This document shows, in pieces, positions 1 to 14,622 of a DNA stretch of 64,000 nucleotides (position 1 is the first letter of the stretch; every line of letters begins with the position of its first letter). This DNA comes from Zeus faber. Lineage: Eukaryota > Chordata > Actinopteri > Zeiformes > Zeidae. The stretch covers positions 15,987,308-16,051,307 of the forward strand of contig OY482854.1 of NCBI GenBank assembly GCA_960531495.1, read 5' to 3'. The notes below the pieces were generated by a model. It was not told where the DNA came from and did no database searches. It saw only the letters and a program-made list of their open reading frames with translations. The translations under genes and the position numbers were made by a program.

Positions 1-3000
1 TTATCACATTCCCTGTATGACTGCCTATCTTACGGAAATGAAAAAGCCAACTGCTAGAACACAGCACCAAACAGCAGCTACAACAGTGTATCTGGAGAGA
101 TGATATAGATGCTGTAGGTTTACAGCATATACAAATTTAAAAAAAAATTCAAGAAATACTCTGCACTGAAAAACAGATCCTTCTTCTTCTTCTTCCAACC
201 TGAGAACACAATGTTCCTCATCTAATGGCTACACACCATACCTTTTTATCCACAATTATCCCCACTTATGGTCTGTTATTTTGTGAAGATCAGCAGTGAT
301 ACCAGTGTGGCCTCGAGGCATTGTGTAACACCTATTTTTAACCTCTCATAAGTAATGCACTGGTGAGTATATGGAGCCCTAAAGTGCAGAGCAGTGCACT
401 GCGGGTCCAGGCCCGGTGCACAAGGCCTTGGCCCATTTCTTCAGACGAGGGCCTGAATAATACACGAAAGCAGCGGTCTGCAGAGAGTCACATGTTGGAA
501 GAAGTTTAATTTTTTTAAGGCTGCTCCACTTTCTGCAGAAAATGAGGAAAGTAAGTAACTAAAAGTAAATAAATAAATAAATAAAAGTAAAAAAGTTTGC
601 TGCCTGTCTTGCTCCAAGACTCCGCCCTTCAGCTCTCTGGGAAATGCAAACACAGCCTTCCACTCTCACCACCATTAAAAATGAACCAGCTACATAGGAA
701 TCACCCTACCACATCAGTTTTTTTATAATCTGTGGAGGATGTGCCTACTACTTTAGATCATCAGATTGATCAGTTGACATGTAACATGTTTGTGTGTGTG
801 GATGCACATGGTTTTGTTTTTCCTCATCATGTTAACCTGCAATGAGGTCAATAGGATTCATGTGGACCTCAGTGACAAAACAAGATCGAACGAACATGGT
901 TTTTATTCCATATGAAAAAACAAATTATAATCATTGACAATGGACTCAGGGAAATAAAAAAAATGGCAAATGATGAGCACAAAATAAAACAAATCAGGCT
1001 TGGAGGGGAGAGTGGCAGGAGTAACATATACTGTAAAGTGGTGGTAGAGCATCCTCGATAAAGAAGATGAGTTGGAATGAGGCAGGTCCTGTTAAGAAAT
1101 TAAAGAGAAGCGTCATGGATAGATAGCATAAAGGGCCTGGCAATAAATTATGTCAAATAACTAGTAAACTATTGGTGAGTCATTAGTCTTTTGTAATGTA
1201 AGTAGGTAAAAAATGCTTAACTGGATTCAATTAGCAGACAATGTGCTGTGTGTTTATAGCATACAAGTTGCACAGTGTTACATGAGAGAAAGGTTTCAGC
1301 AGGTTGCAGCCAGATTTGAGCTTTAATCTTCACTTCAATACCTGATCTATTTGTTAACTTGTGTTCTCTAAACATACTCAAAATGTAATGTAACATCAAT
1401 TATTACAGTTGCAGGACCTAAGTCATTAATAACTACTCAAGCATTCAAGACTTCATAACCACTAATCATGTGGTAGAAGGGACATCATCACAGTAATATC
1501 TATACGTGATTAAATTATGTCTGGATGCCTGGGCTGGAGGGGCTTTGAGAGAGTGAGAAAAAAAGAGATAGAGAAATTGAGAGCAGGCAAAGTCATCTCT
1601 GCAACTGGGAAAGGAAACTGTCTAAATCTGACGGTGCACTATTTTCGAGATTTAATATGATTCAAAATGGACGCTGCTTCATGAGGCCTGAAGGAGAGGT
1701 AAGTAAAAGCAGCACCTATGTATAGAAACACCCTCTCCATCAGAGTTTAAGATGTGAGCAGTGTCCCAATTTACTCCCTGTGCTTGACAACGCTACTGTT
1801 CGAGCATCATGAAGATGATTCCCCCTAATCGCATTAGAAGAGCACGGCAAAGTGGAATTATCCCTTTACACACTGTTAACGGATGCCCTAATCCAGGACG
1901 ACCAGGATGATTGGAGAAAGCAGCTCTACAGAAAAATGGATGCTTTGAATATAACAAATCTAGAGCACCTGGTAGGACATGGTGAAGCCCCTGTGAGGTT
2001 TTCTGCTAAAAGTCAACCTGACACAATCCATCACCCCGCTACAGCTTTTAGAGGAGAGGGAAGAGGGAATAAGGATTATCAGGGGTCATTCGGGGGAAAA
2101 ATAGGAGCTTAGAGAACAATTAAATGCAAGTACTAATTCATCTTCATGAGAGAGTGAGAGGGAGAGTGAGTGAGTGTTTAAACTCCATTGTATAACATGG
2201 GATATATGCGTAGTCCTGAATCCTTTTAAGTACCATTACAGTAAACACTGAATTGACTGAACTGAATTTTATCAGGTAGGAGAAAAATCTCCAGACCTCA
2301 TTGTCAGACCTCATATGATGAGAAACTTAAAGTCACATCTTATTAGAGCATCCATTACAGAAGTAAGCAGACAGAAAGAAATATCTCTTCTCTAGAAAGT
2401 CAGTACTGCGGAACTACTATTTATATATACTATTTGTACCGCGGAATTACATACACCTATTTACTGGGATAGGTGGGAGATTTATTTGGGGCAGTTCACG
2501 CTCCTCCTACATGCTCCTTGCTTTCATTTCTTGCTCTGCACACTGCAGATATCTAAACATTCAACACTCACAAGAAAACACTCAGTGACACGTTGTCCGG
2601 CTGTCACAGTGCTCTACATGCGTCACAGACAGAATATAACCACCAGGACCGTTGATAAAATGCCGAGCCCATGAAGAAAATGTAATTGTAAAACCTTTTG
2701 CCACAAGAAAAACATAGGTTACCAATATGTTTTCGACCTACAGTTTTTCACATGTTAGCCTGTAACATCTATGTACTTCTGTAGTCGCAGGGGTGAGAGA
2801 AAGGGACGGATGTCATGAAATATTCAGCTACACTGAGAACATCATATTCTGAGGCCAAAGGAGAAACAGAGGGCAGTAAAGGAAGAGCATTCTAGGCATA
2901 GAGACCCCCCAACATAAATCATGATGCATATGCTGCACAATTGAAAAAAATAGCTTGAATTTAATCTTAACATTAAATCAACTGCGGAATAGGCAAGAAT

Positions 3001-3430
3001 AAAAGGACATCAGCCATTTTAATACAGCCTGCACTGAGAGAGAGAGGCAGAGGAGGGCACAAGAAAGAAAGTACAAGCCAATGACATCAGGATGTGTGGG
3101 AGGTGGCGATGGAGGAGAAAGAGATCTTTTGTGTGAGGAAGAGGGTAAAAGGAGGCAGAAGAAAGAAAGAAGAAGGTTGAGGGAAGCAAGCAATGCACAC
3201 ACAACTTCAGAAAAGGCAAGGGGAGGGCTGAAATGAGAGAGAAAGGCAAGCAGAGTGAAAATAGGAATTGGGAGGGAGGGAGGGGAGACAGCAGTGGGAT
3301 GAGTCTGACTCATTCACTCTTACAGCATTACTCGCCCGGCTCAGCCTTGCTGGTTTATTCATATGCTTCACCCACACAGAAAAAAAAAGATGGCGGGAAA
3401 CACAAGAGAGCATGGACTGACAGAAGGAAG
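1..3430. other. Intergenic, no gene recognised
   Basis: I see no supportable coding region. The open frames here are short, lack family motifs and lie in AT-rich or low-complexity sequence. A purine-rich stretch lies around 3020-3300, leading into the CA microsatellite. No clustered-protocadherin constant exon (tryptophan-arginine core or lysine-rich C terminus) was recognised on the minus strand, although constant exons would be expected on this side of the array. Confidence 0.5.
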
Positions 3431-3462
3431 AACACACACACGTGCGCGCACATGTGCGCGCA

Positions 3463-3534
<72 letters not shown>

Positions 3535-3582
3535 CACACTCACACTCACACTCACACTCACACACACACACACACACACACA
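3431..3582. repeat. (CA)n microsatellite with CACTCA interruptions
   Basis: A pure CA run of about 60 bp is followed by six regularly spaced ACTCAC hexamers (about 3527-3562) and a second CA run. It produces His/Thr and Cys/Val repeat open frames in all directions, which are not genes. Confidence 0.95.
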
Positions 3583-5974
3583 GAAGGGTGTGGTCCATCA
3601 ATATCACATAATATTGAATATCGAGAAATCTATTAATATATAATTTAATATCACTGATATTAAAATAAAATAGACATTTCTGAGTACACTTTCTTGCAGA
3701 TGGGCCAAGTAAAAATAAATACAGTAGGTTCATTACTAGAAATAAAACGCTACGTGTGGGCAGACTGGATGAGTCACCTTTTGTCCAAGACCAAACAGGT
3801 TTTGGGTATATTTATCTTTTGTACCACCATGACACCGTGAATGGTCTGTGTGACATCAAGGAGATGAGAATGAGGTTTGAGGTTAAAGCTGCATTGAGAG
3901 CATAGAGCTTCTGGACAGCTGAATTTGATGCAGAAATCAAAGATGAATATTATTTTCTTTTCAGAGTGGAGTATGATATTTTCAGCAAAACATATGAAAG
4001 AACACTAGATATTAAATAATCATAAAATATAAATATTTTGTTATCCTTTGAATGTGTCTGTGACAAGACTGCACATTCACCCAAGCTGCAACAGAAATGC
4101 GCAGATATCCAGGGGGGGATTTTGACCTTACAGTCAGGGACTAGATCCTTCCAGCCGCCAAGATCTTTTTCTAGTCACAGCTGGATAAACCCTGCAGCAT
4201 TCAAGTGTATGGCAACTGTGGTTGTATACTCTGTCTGTCCCACTGTGAGCCGTGTAAGGATACTGTGGGAGAAGACAATCCTCTTATTAAAAGCTACATT
4301 CAAGATCCCAGCAGCTGGCTGCATGTTTCACATGCCCATTCATACCGTCTTCGGTCAAGAGATTAAAATCCACTCAAGCGAGAATAGAGGATGATGCCCT
4401 ATTCCGTCACTGTGTAACATAGGGTGAGCTTCAAGTGGACATTCAAGGGTGTGTCCTCACAAGCTTCCCTTCATGGCTGCTCCCTGGAATGCAGCCTGGC
4501 ATTGACCCCTCAGTCAGTTCAATCCTCTGGGCACATAGTGATGACCTAAACGAAGCAGCAGCTGTTGGGGCTGGAAGAGCACAGATGCCAAGCTAGAGCC
4601 ACATAGACCTACATCTGCCCTCATCACTGTTGACTGCGAAAAAGAGGAATTATTCAGACACAGTTTTAGTCCTCTAACCTCAGTCTCTGAGACATACTTT
4701 ATGATAAATGAATGATGCTAATTAATGATGCATGTCGTCATGGAATAAATGAAACACCCATTTCTGATCAGTGTCTAATACCTTTTAACAACACAGATTT
4801 AACATTGCACACAAAATGTCTAGTGCAGTAATTGTTTCATCCGCACGCTCCTCCTTCTTGTATCAGATATCGTTTTAGTGCAGTAATGTTATTTATACAA
4901 AAAGACCAGGCCACCACCCCAGGGAGAGGAGTCTGTGACTGACCCTGATATAATTTATCTATAGTGAGTGGCAAGGCTCCACCGCAAAGGACTCATCCAC
5001 ATAACCATGCAGCCAATGGACAAAGAGTTAATGAACCCGGGGACTTACATAATTCCCATGGTCTGAGAATCTAGAAGGTCAGAGCCACTCACTCAATACC
5101 CACCGTGAAGGAGAGAGGAAGAGAGAAAGAAACAAACAAGGGCCTCAGAGAATTGAGGAGGGATAAAGAGAGAAATTAACTAATGTTCTGCCATGCAAAT
5201 TATGACAGGAAATCATCGAGGTAATCAGGTCAGGGTGTCTAGGTCGCATCACAAGCTGAACTGACATGACTGTTCATCAACACGGCAAAACCAGGTCTGA
5301 CCCACATAGCGAGGAGCAGAGTCTACCTACGGCCAACTCTGAGGTACGTGTGGCTCTGAACCAGTGTTGCAATGTTCCAGGGACAAATGACAAGATCAAA
5401 AGGATCCACGCCAGGGACCTACACTGACTCTTGGCAGACTGCTCAATCATGTCCCAAAACCAAAATCCAACCCCCTGGCTTTGGTGTAATGAGCTGTCCA
5501 TTGCGCGAATCACAAAGATATATCCTTGTTTTGCCCAATATGGAAGTGTATGACTGTGTCAGTCATCTGCATTTGCCCTGAATTTAAAATAATTTAACCG
5601 AGGAAGATTCATATAATGACTAAATGTGTGGCAGTAGCAATTTAATCTGTTAACATAAAACAGAAATGGAGAGCAACAGCGGTATTTTTCCTTAACAGCA
5701 GTTATTAAAGATCTGAGAAAGAGCAAAGAGTAAAAATATGCAATCTAAATTGAAATTATTCGCATCTGATATCCAAAATACATTTTTTTGTTCCCACCCT
5801 ACGCTGCCGCTCTGTGTTCCCAGGAGCGCATGACACACAGACATGCAAAACAGCCTCTGGACCAGCATCGGAGCTACGCCAGCCGCAGTGGCTGCACTGC
5901 TCACATCGACAGCAAGAGACTCCTGATTCACCACACGACAGGACAGTGTGGGATCAGAAGTGCTGACACCCAAT
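3583..5974. other. Intergenic, no gene recognised
   Basis: Unique-looking sequence with short frames only. An AT-rich patch with TAATTAATGATGCAT-like homeodomain-type sites lies at about 4710-4735. I cannot support any gene or named repeat. Confidence 0.45.
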
Positions 5975-6052
5975 TACACACACGCAGGCACACACACAGA
6001 CAGACACACACCCACATACACACACAAACACACACACATACACACACATACA

Positions 6053-6140
<88 letters not shown>

Positions 6141-6145
6141 CACAT
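5975..6145. repeat. (CA)n microsatellite
   Basis: Long CA dinucleotide tract, initially interrupted by GCAGG, GACAG and ATAC variants, then pure for about 80 bp. Overlapping His-Thr or Cys-Val frames are artefacts of the repeat. Confidence 0.95.
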
Positions 6146-6316
6146 CCAATGGCAGCATATTTAACAATGCAGAAGGGGACAACAAAGGTTAAAAAACAGT
6201 ATTATTAATCGTCCTAGTCGGCCTATTACCATACTGTTAATCTGTTTTACTTTCTGAAGCTTTCAAACTGAGTTTGGCAAACAGGAGCTTGAATGAGAAA
6301 ATGTCTGATTCGAAGG

Positions 6317-6319
<3 letters not shown>

Positions 6320-6348
<29 letters not shown>
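6320..6348. repeat. (GA)n microsatellite
   Basis: Short pure GA run of about 14 units. Confidence 0.9.
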
Positions 6349-6349
<1 letters not shown>

Positions 6350-6779
6350 AAGGTTACAGAGAAGGAAAGAATGAAAAATATAGCTGTCATCTAGGCAGAC
6401 CGGATAGAATTTAGAGTTGAATTAAGAGAAGGGGGTGACTTTAGGGAGGGCCTGGATGAAATCATAATTAGGTTGGATAAGCAACGTCTTAAATCCTGTA
6501 AAACCCTGACAAACGTGCATTTTGGACAAATTTTTTGAAGAAAATGTATATTTGTAACATGATTGAGCTAGTCCTTATAAAAGGAAAACACTTTATGGCG
6601 ATGAAGAGTGTCTGGAACATTACTTGACAACTCACAATTTGGTCTATTTTCCTGACTAATGTGGACCTTGAGATGTGGAACAAGTGGAACAAATCTTTAA
6701 TCTAAGTTGGACAACTTGGAGAAGTAGAGATATACATGATGGAAGAACCTAATTTATTGTTTTGCAGAGGATTGTAAAT

Positions 6780-6995
6780 GTGCATGTACAGCATGAATCA
6801 TAGATGACATTGGGCATGTTGTAAGTTTGGAGGTAAATCACATTTAATTTGTTCAAGGTTGAAATCCAACCCAAGTCTTGGTGAATGTGAAGGTACAGCA
6901 TGAATCATAGATGACATTGGGCATGTAGAAAGTTTGGAGGTAAATCACATTTAATTTGTTTGAGGTTTAAATCCCACCAAAGTCTTGGTGAAGGT
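6780..6995. repeat. Two-copy tandem duplication, period 107 bp
   Basis: The segment beginning GTACAGCATGAATCATAGAT at 6786 recurs at 6893. Both copies run through a shared GGAGGTAAATCACATTTAA block to AAGTCTTGGTGAA. They differ by scattered substitutions, so the duplication is not brand new. No coding potential was seen. Confidence 0.85.
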
Positions 6996-8250
6996 GAAGA
7001 CCATGCCTGCGCTTCCTGTTAATCATATTATTTTTACTTTTACTATATCAACCTCTCAATGCCTGTTTCTGGTGAATTATCATATTTAAAAAAAAAATTG
7101 GTTATGTTTTTTTTTTTCTTTTGTCAGTCAAAATCAACAGCTAAATACTTGACCCTTGAACACTTCCCCTTTAAGTGTGACCTTGAAAACGATCGGCTCT
7201 GTTGTCATTAAAAACCCGGCTGCGCTGCAGGTCTGAAGGTCAGTACAGCGTTGACGAAATATTCCCTTAATCCATCTCCCCTTCCGTCTCGTTCCTTGCC
7301 TCTGCGCTCTTCAAGATATAAACCCATCTTACCCACTGCTTCTGCTTCCAACTAACTCAGTGATTTGCTGTTGTCTCCCTGTCTTCACCTTTTCCTCACC
7401 TGAGTTTGCGTCGACGAGGACCAGGGTGACAGCATCTCAACAATCATTTGAGTAATATTCTTAATACTATTCTTAATAATAACTAAAATTCTTAATAATA
7501 TTATTAATAATGACTACAATAAACACTATAACACTACTACTAATGAATATGCTGTATTATAAAGACTCATACTGTCACATTTCTGTAGTGTCTTAAACAT
7601 GAACTCATTCATCATCATGTAGTCTGTCATCTATGAGGCCGGCCTCCTGTGTGTTTATCACATCTTGGATCCGCAGTGTGAATCAAATGAAACTTCATTT
7701 TAAATCACTAATATGTTCAATTTCCTTCCTCCTACTGTCCTCAAACCCTTGCACTTTTCTCCTTCCTTCCTTCCTTCCCTCTCGCTTCAGATACAACAGA
7801 TGGCACCGGACAGATACACAAACACATCCATATGTGTAATTGGCGAGCGGCGAACGTCACGGCCAATGGGAATGAGAAGTTCGGGAAGTGTTTCCCTGTT
7901 TGGGAACACGTCCTGGTGAAATACAACAGCGGACAAAGACATGTGGATAAGGCGACGGCAGCATGTCGACATTGTTCAGTAGTGATCGGTATGGTTATGG
8001 CAACACGTCCAACTCACTCACTCGTTTTGATCGGTCTACGGTTTAAAAACAAATTTCCCGCATGAAAATAGGGGAAAACATGTTGGGGGTTTTTTTTATA
8101 CGGAATTTACTATCACGGTATTAGGTTACGTTTATGATAGTACAATTTCATATTTGAATTTCACGGCATACCGTCACATCCCTAGCCACAAAATAGTCAA
8201 CAACACAACGGCCATAAAGACGGTTACGTCATTGCGAGTGTGCTACTTCA
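6996..8250. other. Intergenic, AT-rich with a short TTCC run
   Basis: AT-rich sequence with AATAATTA-type runs at about 7450-7510 and a small (TTCC)n tract at about 7764-7780. No gene is supported. Confidence 0.4.
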
Positions 8251-8255
8251 CGTCA

Positions 8256-8350
8256 GTTCAAGTTCAAGTTCAAGTTCAAGAGATTATTTGTCACATACAT
8301 ACACATACGGTCGTACATATATGCAGTGAAATGTCATGACACCCGGTGAT
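8256..8350 (-). mobile_element. 3' end of a jockey-group LINE, heavily 5'-truncated
   Basis: Read on the minus strand this is the same terminal sequence as the nested LINE at 10825-13260: a CACCGGGTG block, CATTTCACTGCATATATG, a TATGTATGTGACAAATAA-like segment, then four tandem TTGAAC/CTTGAA units on the plus-strand left side. Only about 95 bp of the element is present, as expected from abortive target-primed reverse transcription. A third family member lies in the protocadherin spacers at about 39960 and 44395. Confidence 0.75.
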
Positions 8351-8439
8351 TACGCACAAGCTCTGTAAGTTCGAAAAATACTCAAATGTGCGTGCATTAC
8401 TTCGTTGAATCGCTCCCAACATTACCTGATTTTGGATTT

Positions 8440-10824
8440 TCGATTGTTCGCACTGTGATATCCTTGCTATTTCCTGGCTTTGACACTCGCCTGAACTGTT
8501 TTTTCAGATTTTGGAACGTGGACTTTGGCTTGGCTAGTGCTCGGCCCGCCTGTTAGCTTAGCATATTGCTAACTATGCCAGCGTCGATGCCTACCTCCTC
8601 GAACTGGGAGAACTGTTTGCGCCTGGTGGACAGACACAGTTCTCTAGAGAAGTCGATCTTTAAAGGCATCCACAGCCTGCGTGAGGATGTGAATAAGAAT
8701 GGATGAACTGTTTGTGCGTCTGACCTCCATCGCCAGCGCCCAGGCTAAGCACATCTCCTGCTCCATGTCCTCCGCTGTGATCGGACCGGACTTAAACTCC
8801 ACTCTCCGATGGCCCGGATCCATTCCCACTGTGGGTGAGAAGGGTCCATCTGACGCTCCACCCCGGAGAATTGGACCGGAGCCTCGTCTCCACTGCCGCC
8901 AGACTATCCATCGTCTGCCCGGGCCTCCACTCCCCGACCGGTTGGTGGCACAGACCCCACTGTTTCCAACGCCGCGGAGCGCCACCTCGGCTCCCGCAGT
9001 GGGACCTCTGCCCGTCCGGGCCACCCCGCGGCCACTGATTCGAACCGCCCGCCTGCGCCGCCTCCGGGAGGACGCTGCTCTCCTGGCTCGGCTGCTGCTG
9101 CTGTCCCTCGGAACTCCTCTGCTGCCGGATCTCTGTCCATGCTCATCGTCGGCTCCTCCATGGTTCGACACATCACCCTGCCTGCGGCTAAAACTCTGTG
9201 CCACCTAGGTGCCTGCGTCCAGGATATAGACTCAAAAATCCCACAGCCGCTGGATCAAAACCTGTCTGCCTCCACTGGTCTCACCCACGTCGGAACCAAT
9301 GATCTCAGGAACAAACAATCGGAGACAGTCAAAGAGGACTGGACGAAGCTCAATGACAGTCTTCTACAGTTGGACCGCCGGTTCATCGTCTCCAGCCCGC
9401 TGCTGTGTCCCAGCTTTGGAGACGTAAAATTTGCCCGTCCTTCAGCTACACACATGGTTCAAGGGATACTGCTGCTCCCTCAACGTACCGTTTGATGACA
9501 ACTTTAACACATTCTTAAACCGTCCAAGCGTCTTCAGACATGATGGAGTTCATCCAAACCTTCATGGATCACATCTCCCACCATGAACGTGGAACTTACG
9601 TTAAAATCCTCTATTCACGATTGATGTTTGGTGAGTTCGATCCACTCTACTGACATTAATGACTGTCACTCTGCTTTACAAATGCCTGTTATTATAAACC
9701 ATAGACCCAAATCACGTAACTTCCCTGTAACATACAGGAATATAAATAATTTATTACAGGTTCAGACTCCCAACTATCAGTCCCCCACAAAGTCATGCAC
9801 CTAGAACAATAAAAATGGCTTTATTAAATGTCAGGTCGCTAACGATTAAGTCATTTTTAGTTAATGTCCTTATAAGTAACCATAACCTGGATTTTACTGA
9901 GACCTGGCTGGACAGAAATGGCACAGTTGCACTCATTGAGACAGCACCTCCTAATTTCAAATGCATCCAAACTACTAGAGCTGATAGGAGAGGTGGTGGA
10001 ATAGCTGCTGTCTTCTCTCTAATTATCTCAGGTGATTTTAATATTCATGTTGACAATCAAACAGACCCAGATGCTCAACACATCATGAGCCTATTGGAGG
10101 CATTTTACCTCATTCAGCATGTTTCTGGTCTCACCCACAATACCCACAAATGAGCACACTCTGGACTTACTCATATGAATACAACATAGAAATTAAACAG
10201 GCCAGACAGTCTTTCTTCTCAAAAATCATTAGTGAAAATATCAACAATAGTAAAGTGCTCTTCTCCACTGCTGATCGACTTATTAATCCACCATCTACAA
10301 CCCCATCAGAGATGCTCTCCACTGAAAGTTGTGAAGTGGTAGCTACATTTTTCAATAACAAAGTTATAGCTATCAGGCAGCCTATTAGTAGCTCATTTTC
10401 CAGAAATAAACCTATGACTGCTGCCATGTCTCACTTAGTCCTTTTAGACATAAAAAAAACTGGACAATATTGTCGATCAGCTCAGGTCTTCCACCTGCTG
10501 CTCCCTACCACATTAAACTGTTTTTAACTGTTTAGCACATGAGGTATTAGAAATTATAAACCGCTCCCTTCAATCAGGTATATTTCCTGCAGCATTTAAA
10601 ACAGCTGTCATCAAACCACTCCTGAAGAAGAGCAATCTTGATGCAACAGTTATTGCCGACAATAGGTCCATTTCCAACTTTTCATTCCTCAGCAAACTAC
10701 TTGAAAAGACAGTTTACCTTCAGCTTAACAACCATCTAACATCAAACAGCGTTTTAGACATTTATCATTCTGGTTTTTGACCCATGGAAACAGCACTTAT
10801 TAAAGTTGTGAATAATCTGCTTTA
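8440..10824 (+). mobile_element. L2-clade LINE, 5' part (degenerate)
   Basis: A plus-strand non-LTR retrotransposon. An ORF1-like start lies at 8575 (MPASMPTSSNWENC...) and breaks at a TGA near 8704. An esterase-like segment follows at about 9139-9495 with the L2 ORF signature VGSSMVRH and a THVGTNDLR block. At 9815-10153 an endonuclease-like frame reads MALLNVRSL, then TETWLD, then GDFNIHVDNQTDPDA, with an internal deletion between the last two. The frame at 10150-10527 continues towards the reverse transcriptase. The element is full of frameshifts and cannot be active. It continues at 13261 after the nested insertion. The 5' boundary is approximate. Confidence 0.85.
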
Positions 10825-13260
10825 GATTCAAGATTCAAGATTCAAGATTTTTTATTTGTCACATACATATACATACTTCCATACATATATGCAGTGAAAT
10901 GTAATGCAACGCACCCGGTGATAGCACACAATAAGTCCTAGGAAAAAGTACAAAAATAAAATAAAAATAAAAAGTAGAAAATTCCTTTCTAATAGACCGA
11001 CTAACTGACTCCTAAAACGTAATACAGTAAGTGGAATACTTATAGAATAAGATAAAAAATATATAGAATAAAATACAATAAAAAATAAATCGAAATAAAA
11101 GGGAATAGGTTGAAGTAATATGCCTATGTATATACAGATATGTGCATTTAAAGTGGCATGTGAATTAAAGTGGCATGTGAATGTGAATAGTGTGAGGTAG
11201 TGTTTGGGATAATACAGCACAGTATACAACAGTACGGCGCAGCAATACGGCATCACGAACAACCCTGAACAGTGATACAGTATGCGGTACAGTATGCTAC
11301 ATACAGTACAGTAGGTAGTGGAGCCTAGTGCATGGCTCAGTTAGGACCCCTGGTGAGGTCAGCGTTGACAGTTCTGATGGCTTGAGGGAAGAAACTCCGT
11401 CTCAGTCTCTCTGTTCTCGCTGCGTGACTGCGGAGGCGCTTGCCTGACCGCAGCAGCTGAAACAGTCCGTTGTTGGGGTGATGAGGATCCTTCATGATCC
11501 TACGGGCTCTGCTACTACACCTCCTGGTGTATAACTCCTGCAAGGGGGGGAGGGTAGTTCCAGTGGTACGTTCAGCTGAACGCACCACCCTCTGCAGGGC
11601 CCGCCTGTCCTGGGCAGTACAGTTCCCAAACCAGGCAGTGATGTTGCCTGTCAGGATGCTCTCCACTGCTCCAGAGTAGAAGGACTTGAGGATCCTCACC
11701 GAGACCCGGAATTTCCCCAGCTGCCTGAGGTGGTAGAGACGCTGCCTCGCCTTTCTCACCAGAGTGTCTGTGTGAACAGTCCATGTTAAGTCCTCTGTGA
11801 TGTGGACTCCCAGATATCTGAAGCTGCTCACCCTATCGACAGAAGTCCCATTAATCCACAAGGGCGCGTGCGTCCTCGATTGTGATCCACGCCTAAAGTC
11901 CACAATCAGCTCCTTGGTTTTGCTGACGTTCAGGTGGAGGCTGTTGTCCTGGCACCAGAGTGACAGGTCAGCCACCTCCTCGCGGTAGGCCTTCTCATCG
12001 CAGTCGGTGATCAGGCCCACGACCACGGTGTCGTCAGCAAACTTGATGATGGTGTTGGAGCTGGACCTGGCCACACAGTCATGTGTGTACAGGGAGTACA
12101 GTAGGGGGCTGAGGACGCAACCCTGGGGGGATCCTGTATTCAGGGTGAGGGAGCTTGACATGTACTTCCCCACCTTGACCACCTGGGGGCGGCCTGTGAG
12201 GAAGTCCAGGATCCAGGTGCACAGCGGAGCATTCAATCCTAGCTCCAACAACTTGACAGCCAGTCTGGTGGGGACGATGGTGTTGAAAGCTGAACTATAA
12301 TCAATGAACAGCATTCTCACATAGGCCCCCTTCTGGCCATCCAGGTGCGTGAGCGTGGTGTGCAGTACCTGGGAGACCGCGTCATCCGTGGATCTGTTCT
12401 GCCGGTACGCGAACTGCAACGGGTCCAAGGTGCGGGGGAGGGAGGCGCAGATGTAATCCTTAATCAGCCTCTCGAAACACTTCATGACCACCGAGGTGAG
12501 GGCCACCGGACGGTAGTCATTCAGGCAGGTTGGAGAGGCGATCTTCGGGACAGGAACGACGGTGGACCTCTTGAAGCAGGATGGGACCACTGATTCAGCC
12601 AGGGAGATGTTGAATATTGTGGTGAACACTGGAGCTAGCTGGTTAGCACAGGTCTTCAGTACTCGTCCAGATATGCCGTCTGGACCCGCAGCTTTCCTGG
12701 TGTTCACCCGCATCAAAGCCCTCCTGACCTCGTGCACGGACACTGAGAGTGCGCGCTCGTCCCCAGCGGTGTAACTCCAATTAGCCGGCGAGCTAGCGGT
12801 GCTGCTGCCAGACTCGAACCGCGCATAAAAGGAGTTCAGTTGGTCGGCCAGGGAGGCGTCCGCACTCGTGGCTGGGGAGGAGCTGCTCTTGTAGTTAGTT
12901 ATTGTTCGCAGCCCCTCCCACAAGCGTCTTGTGTCCCCCCGCTCCATCTGCAGCTCCACGGTGTCTCTGTACGTCCGTTTGGCGTCCCTCACCGCCCTCC
13001 GCAGATTGTACGACGCCGCTTTGTAGTTGTCCATGTTACCAGATACAAGTCCGTCGTTGTAAGCGGCCGTGCGCGCATTCAGAGCGCAGCGGATGGATTT
13101 ATCAACCCATGGCTTCTGGTTTGGAAATATCCGAACTTTCACCGTGGGAACGATTTCATCCGCGAGCGTAGCCACAAAACTCACTACAACCTCCGTAAAC
13201 TCGCTGACGTCACTTGAACTCGCTTGGAACACGTCCCAGTCTACGTCAGTCAGAGCGTCC
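10825..13260 (-). mobile_element. 5'-truncated jockey-group LINE nested inside the L2 element
   Basis: This minus-strand insertion interrupts the L2 frame between its KVVNNLL segment (ending about 10824) and its NTDSKKRSVL segment (starting about 13262). The insert begins mid-protein at ISVQDALTD, so ORF1 and the endonuclease are missing. It ends with a short 3' UTR and tandem TTGAATC units at the left edge. Sequence style places it in the jockey superfamily (L2/CR1/Rex1 group); I cannot fix the clade by eye. Confidence 0.85.

Positions 13261-13265
<5 letters not shown>
11337..13265 (-). CDS. LINE reverse transcriptase, long intact frame (5'-truncated element)
   Basis: About 640 codons remain open from the insertion junction to a stop near the element's 3' end. 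Counting from the upstream methionine of the open frame (at 13337, whose first 22 codons are antisense L2 sequence), the visible reverse transcriptase blocks are KAAGPDGISG (about 215-224), NDYRPVALT (273-281), FIDYSSAFN (344-352), SPQG (403-406) and the catalytic FADD box (433-436). A C-terminal tail follows with a NITAWFGNC block and a CSSRARRIMKDPHHP block. The endonuclease is missing, so autonomous movement is not expected. The host L2 is riddled with stops while this frame is clean, so this insertion is younger. Confidence 0.8.

Positions 13266-14622
<1,357 letters not shown>

Noticed and set aside
177-213. CTTCTTCTTCTTCTTCC tract, which could encode an acidic or lysine-rich constant-exon tail on the minus strand
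   Set aside because: The minus-strand frame reads Glu-rich, not Lys-rich, and has no flanking splice site or conserved constant-region residues.
3207-3733. His-Thr and Cys-Val repeat proteins across the CA tract
   Set aside because: Pure microsatellite translation in several frames.
8644-9204. 186-aa minus-strand Arg/Gly-rich frame
   Set aside because: GC-rich antisense of the L2 ORF1 region; the plus-strand L2 explanation covers it.
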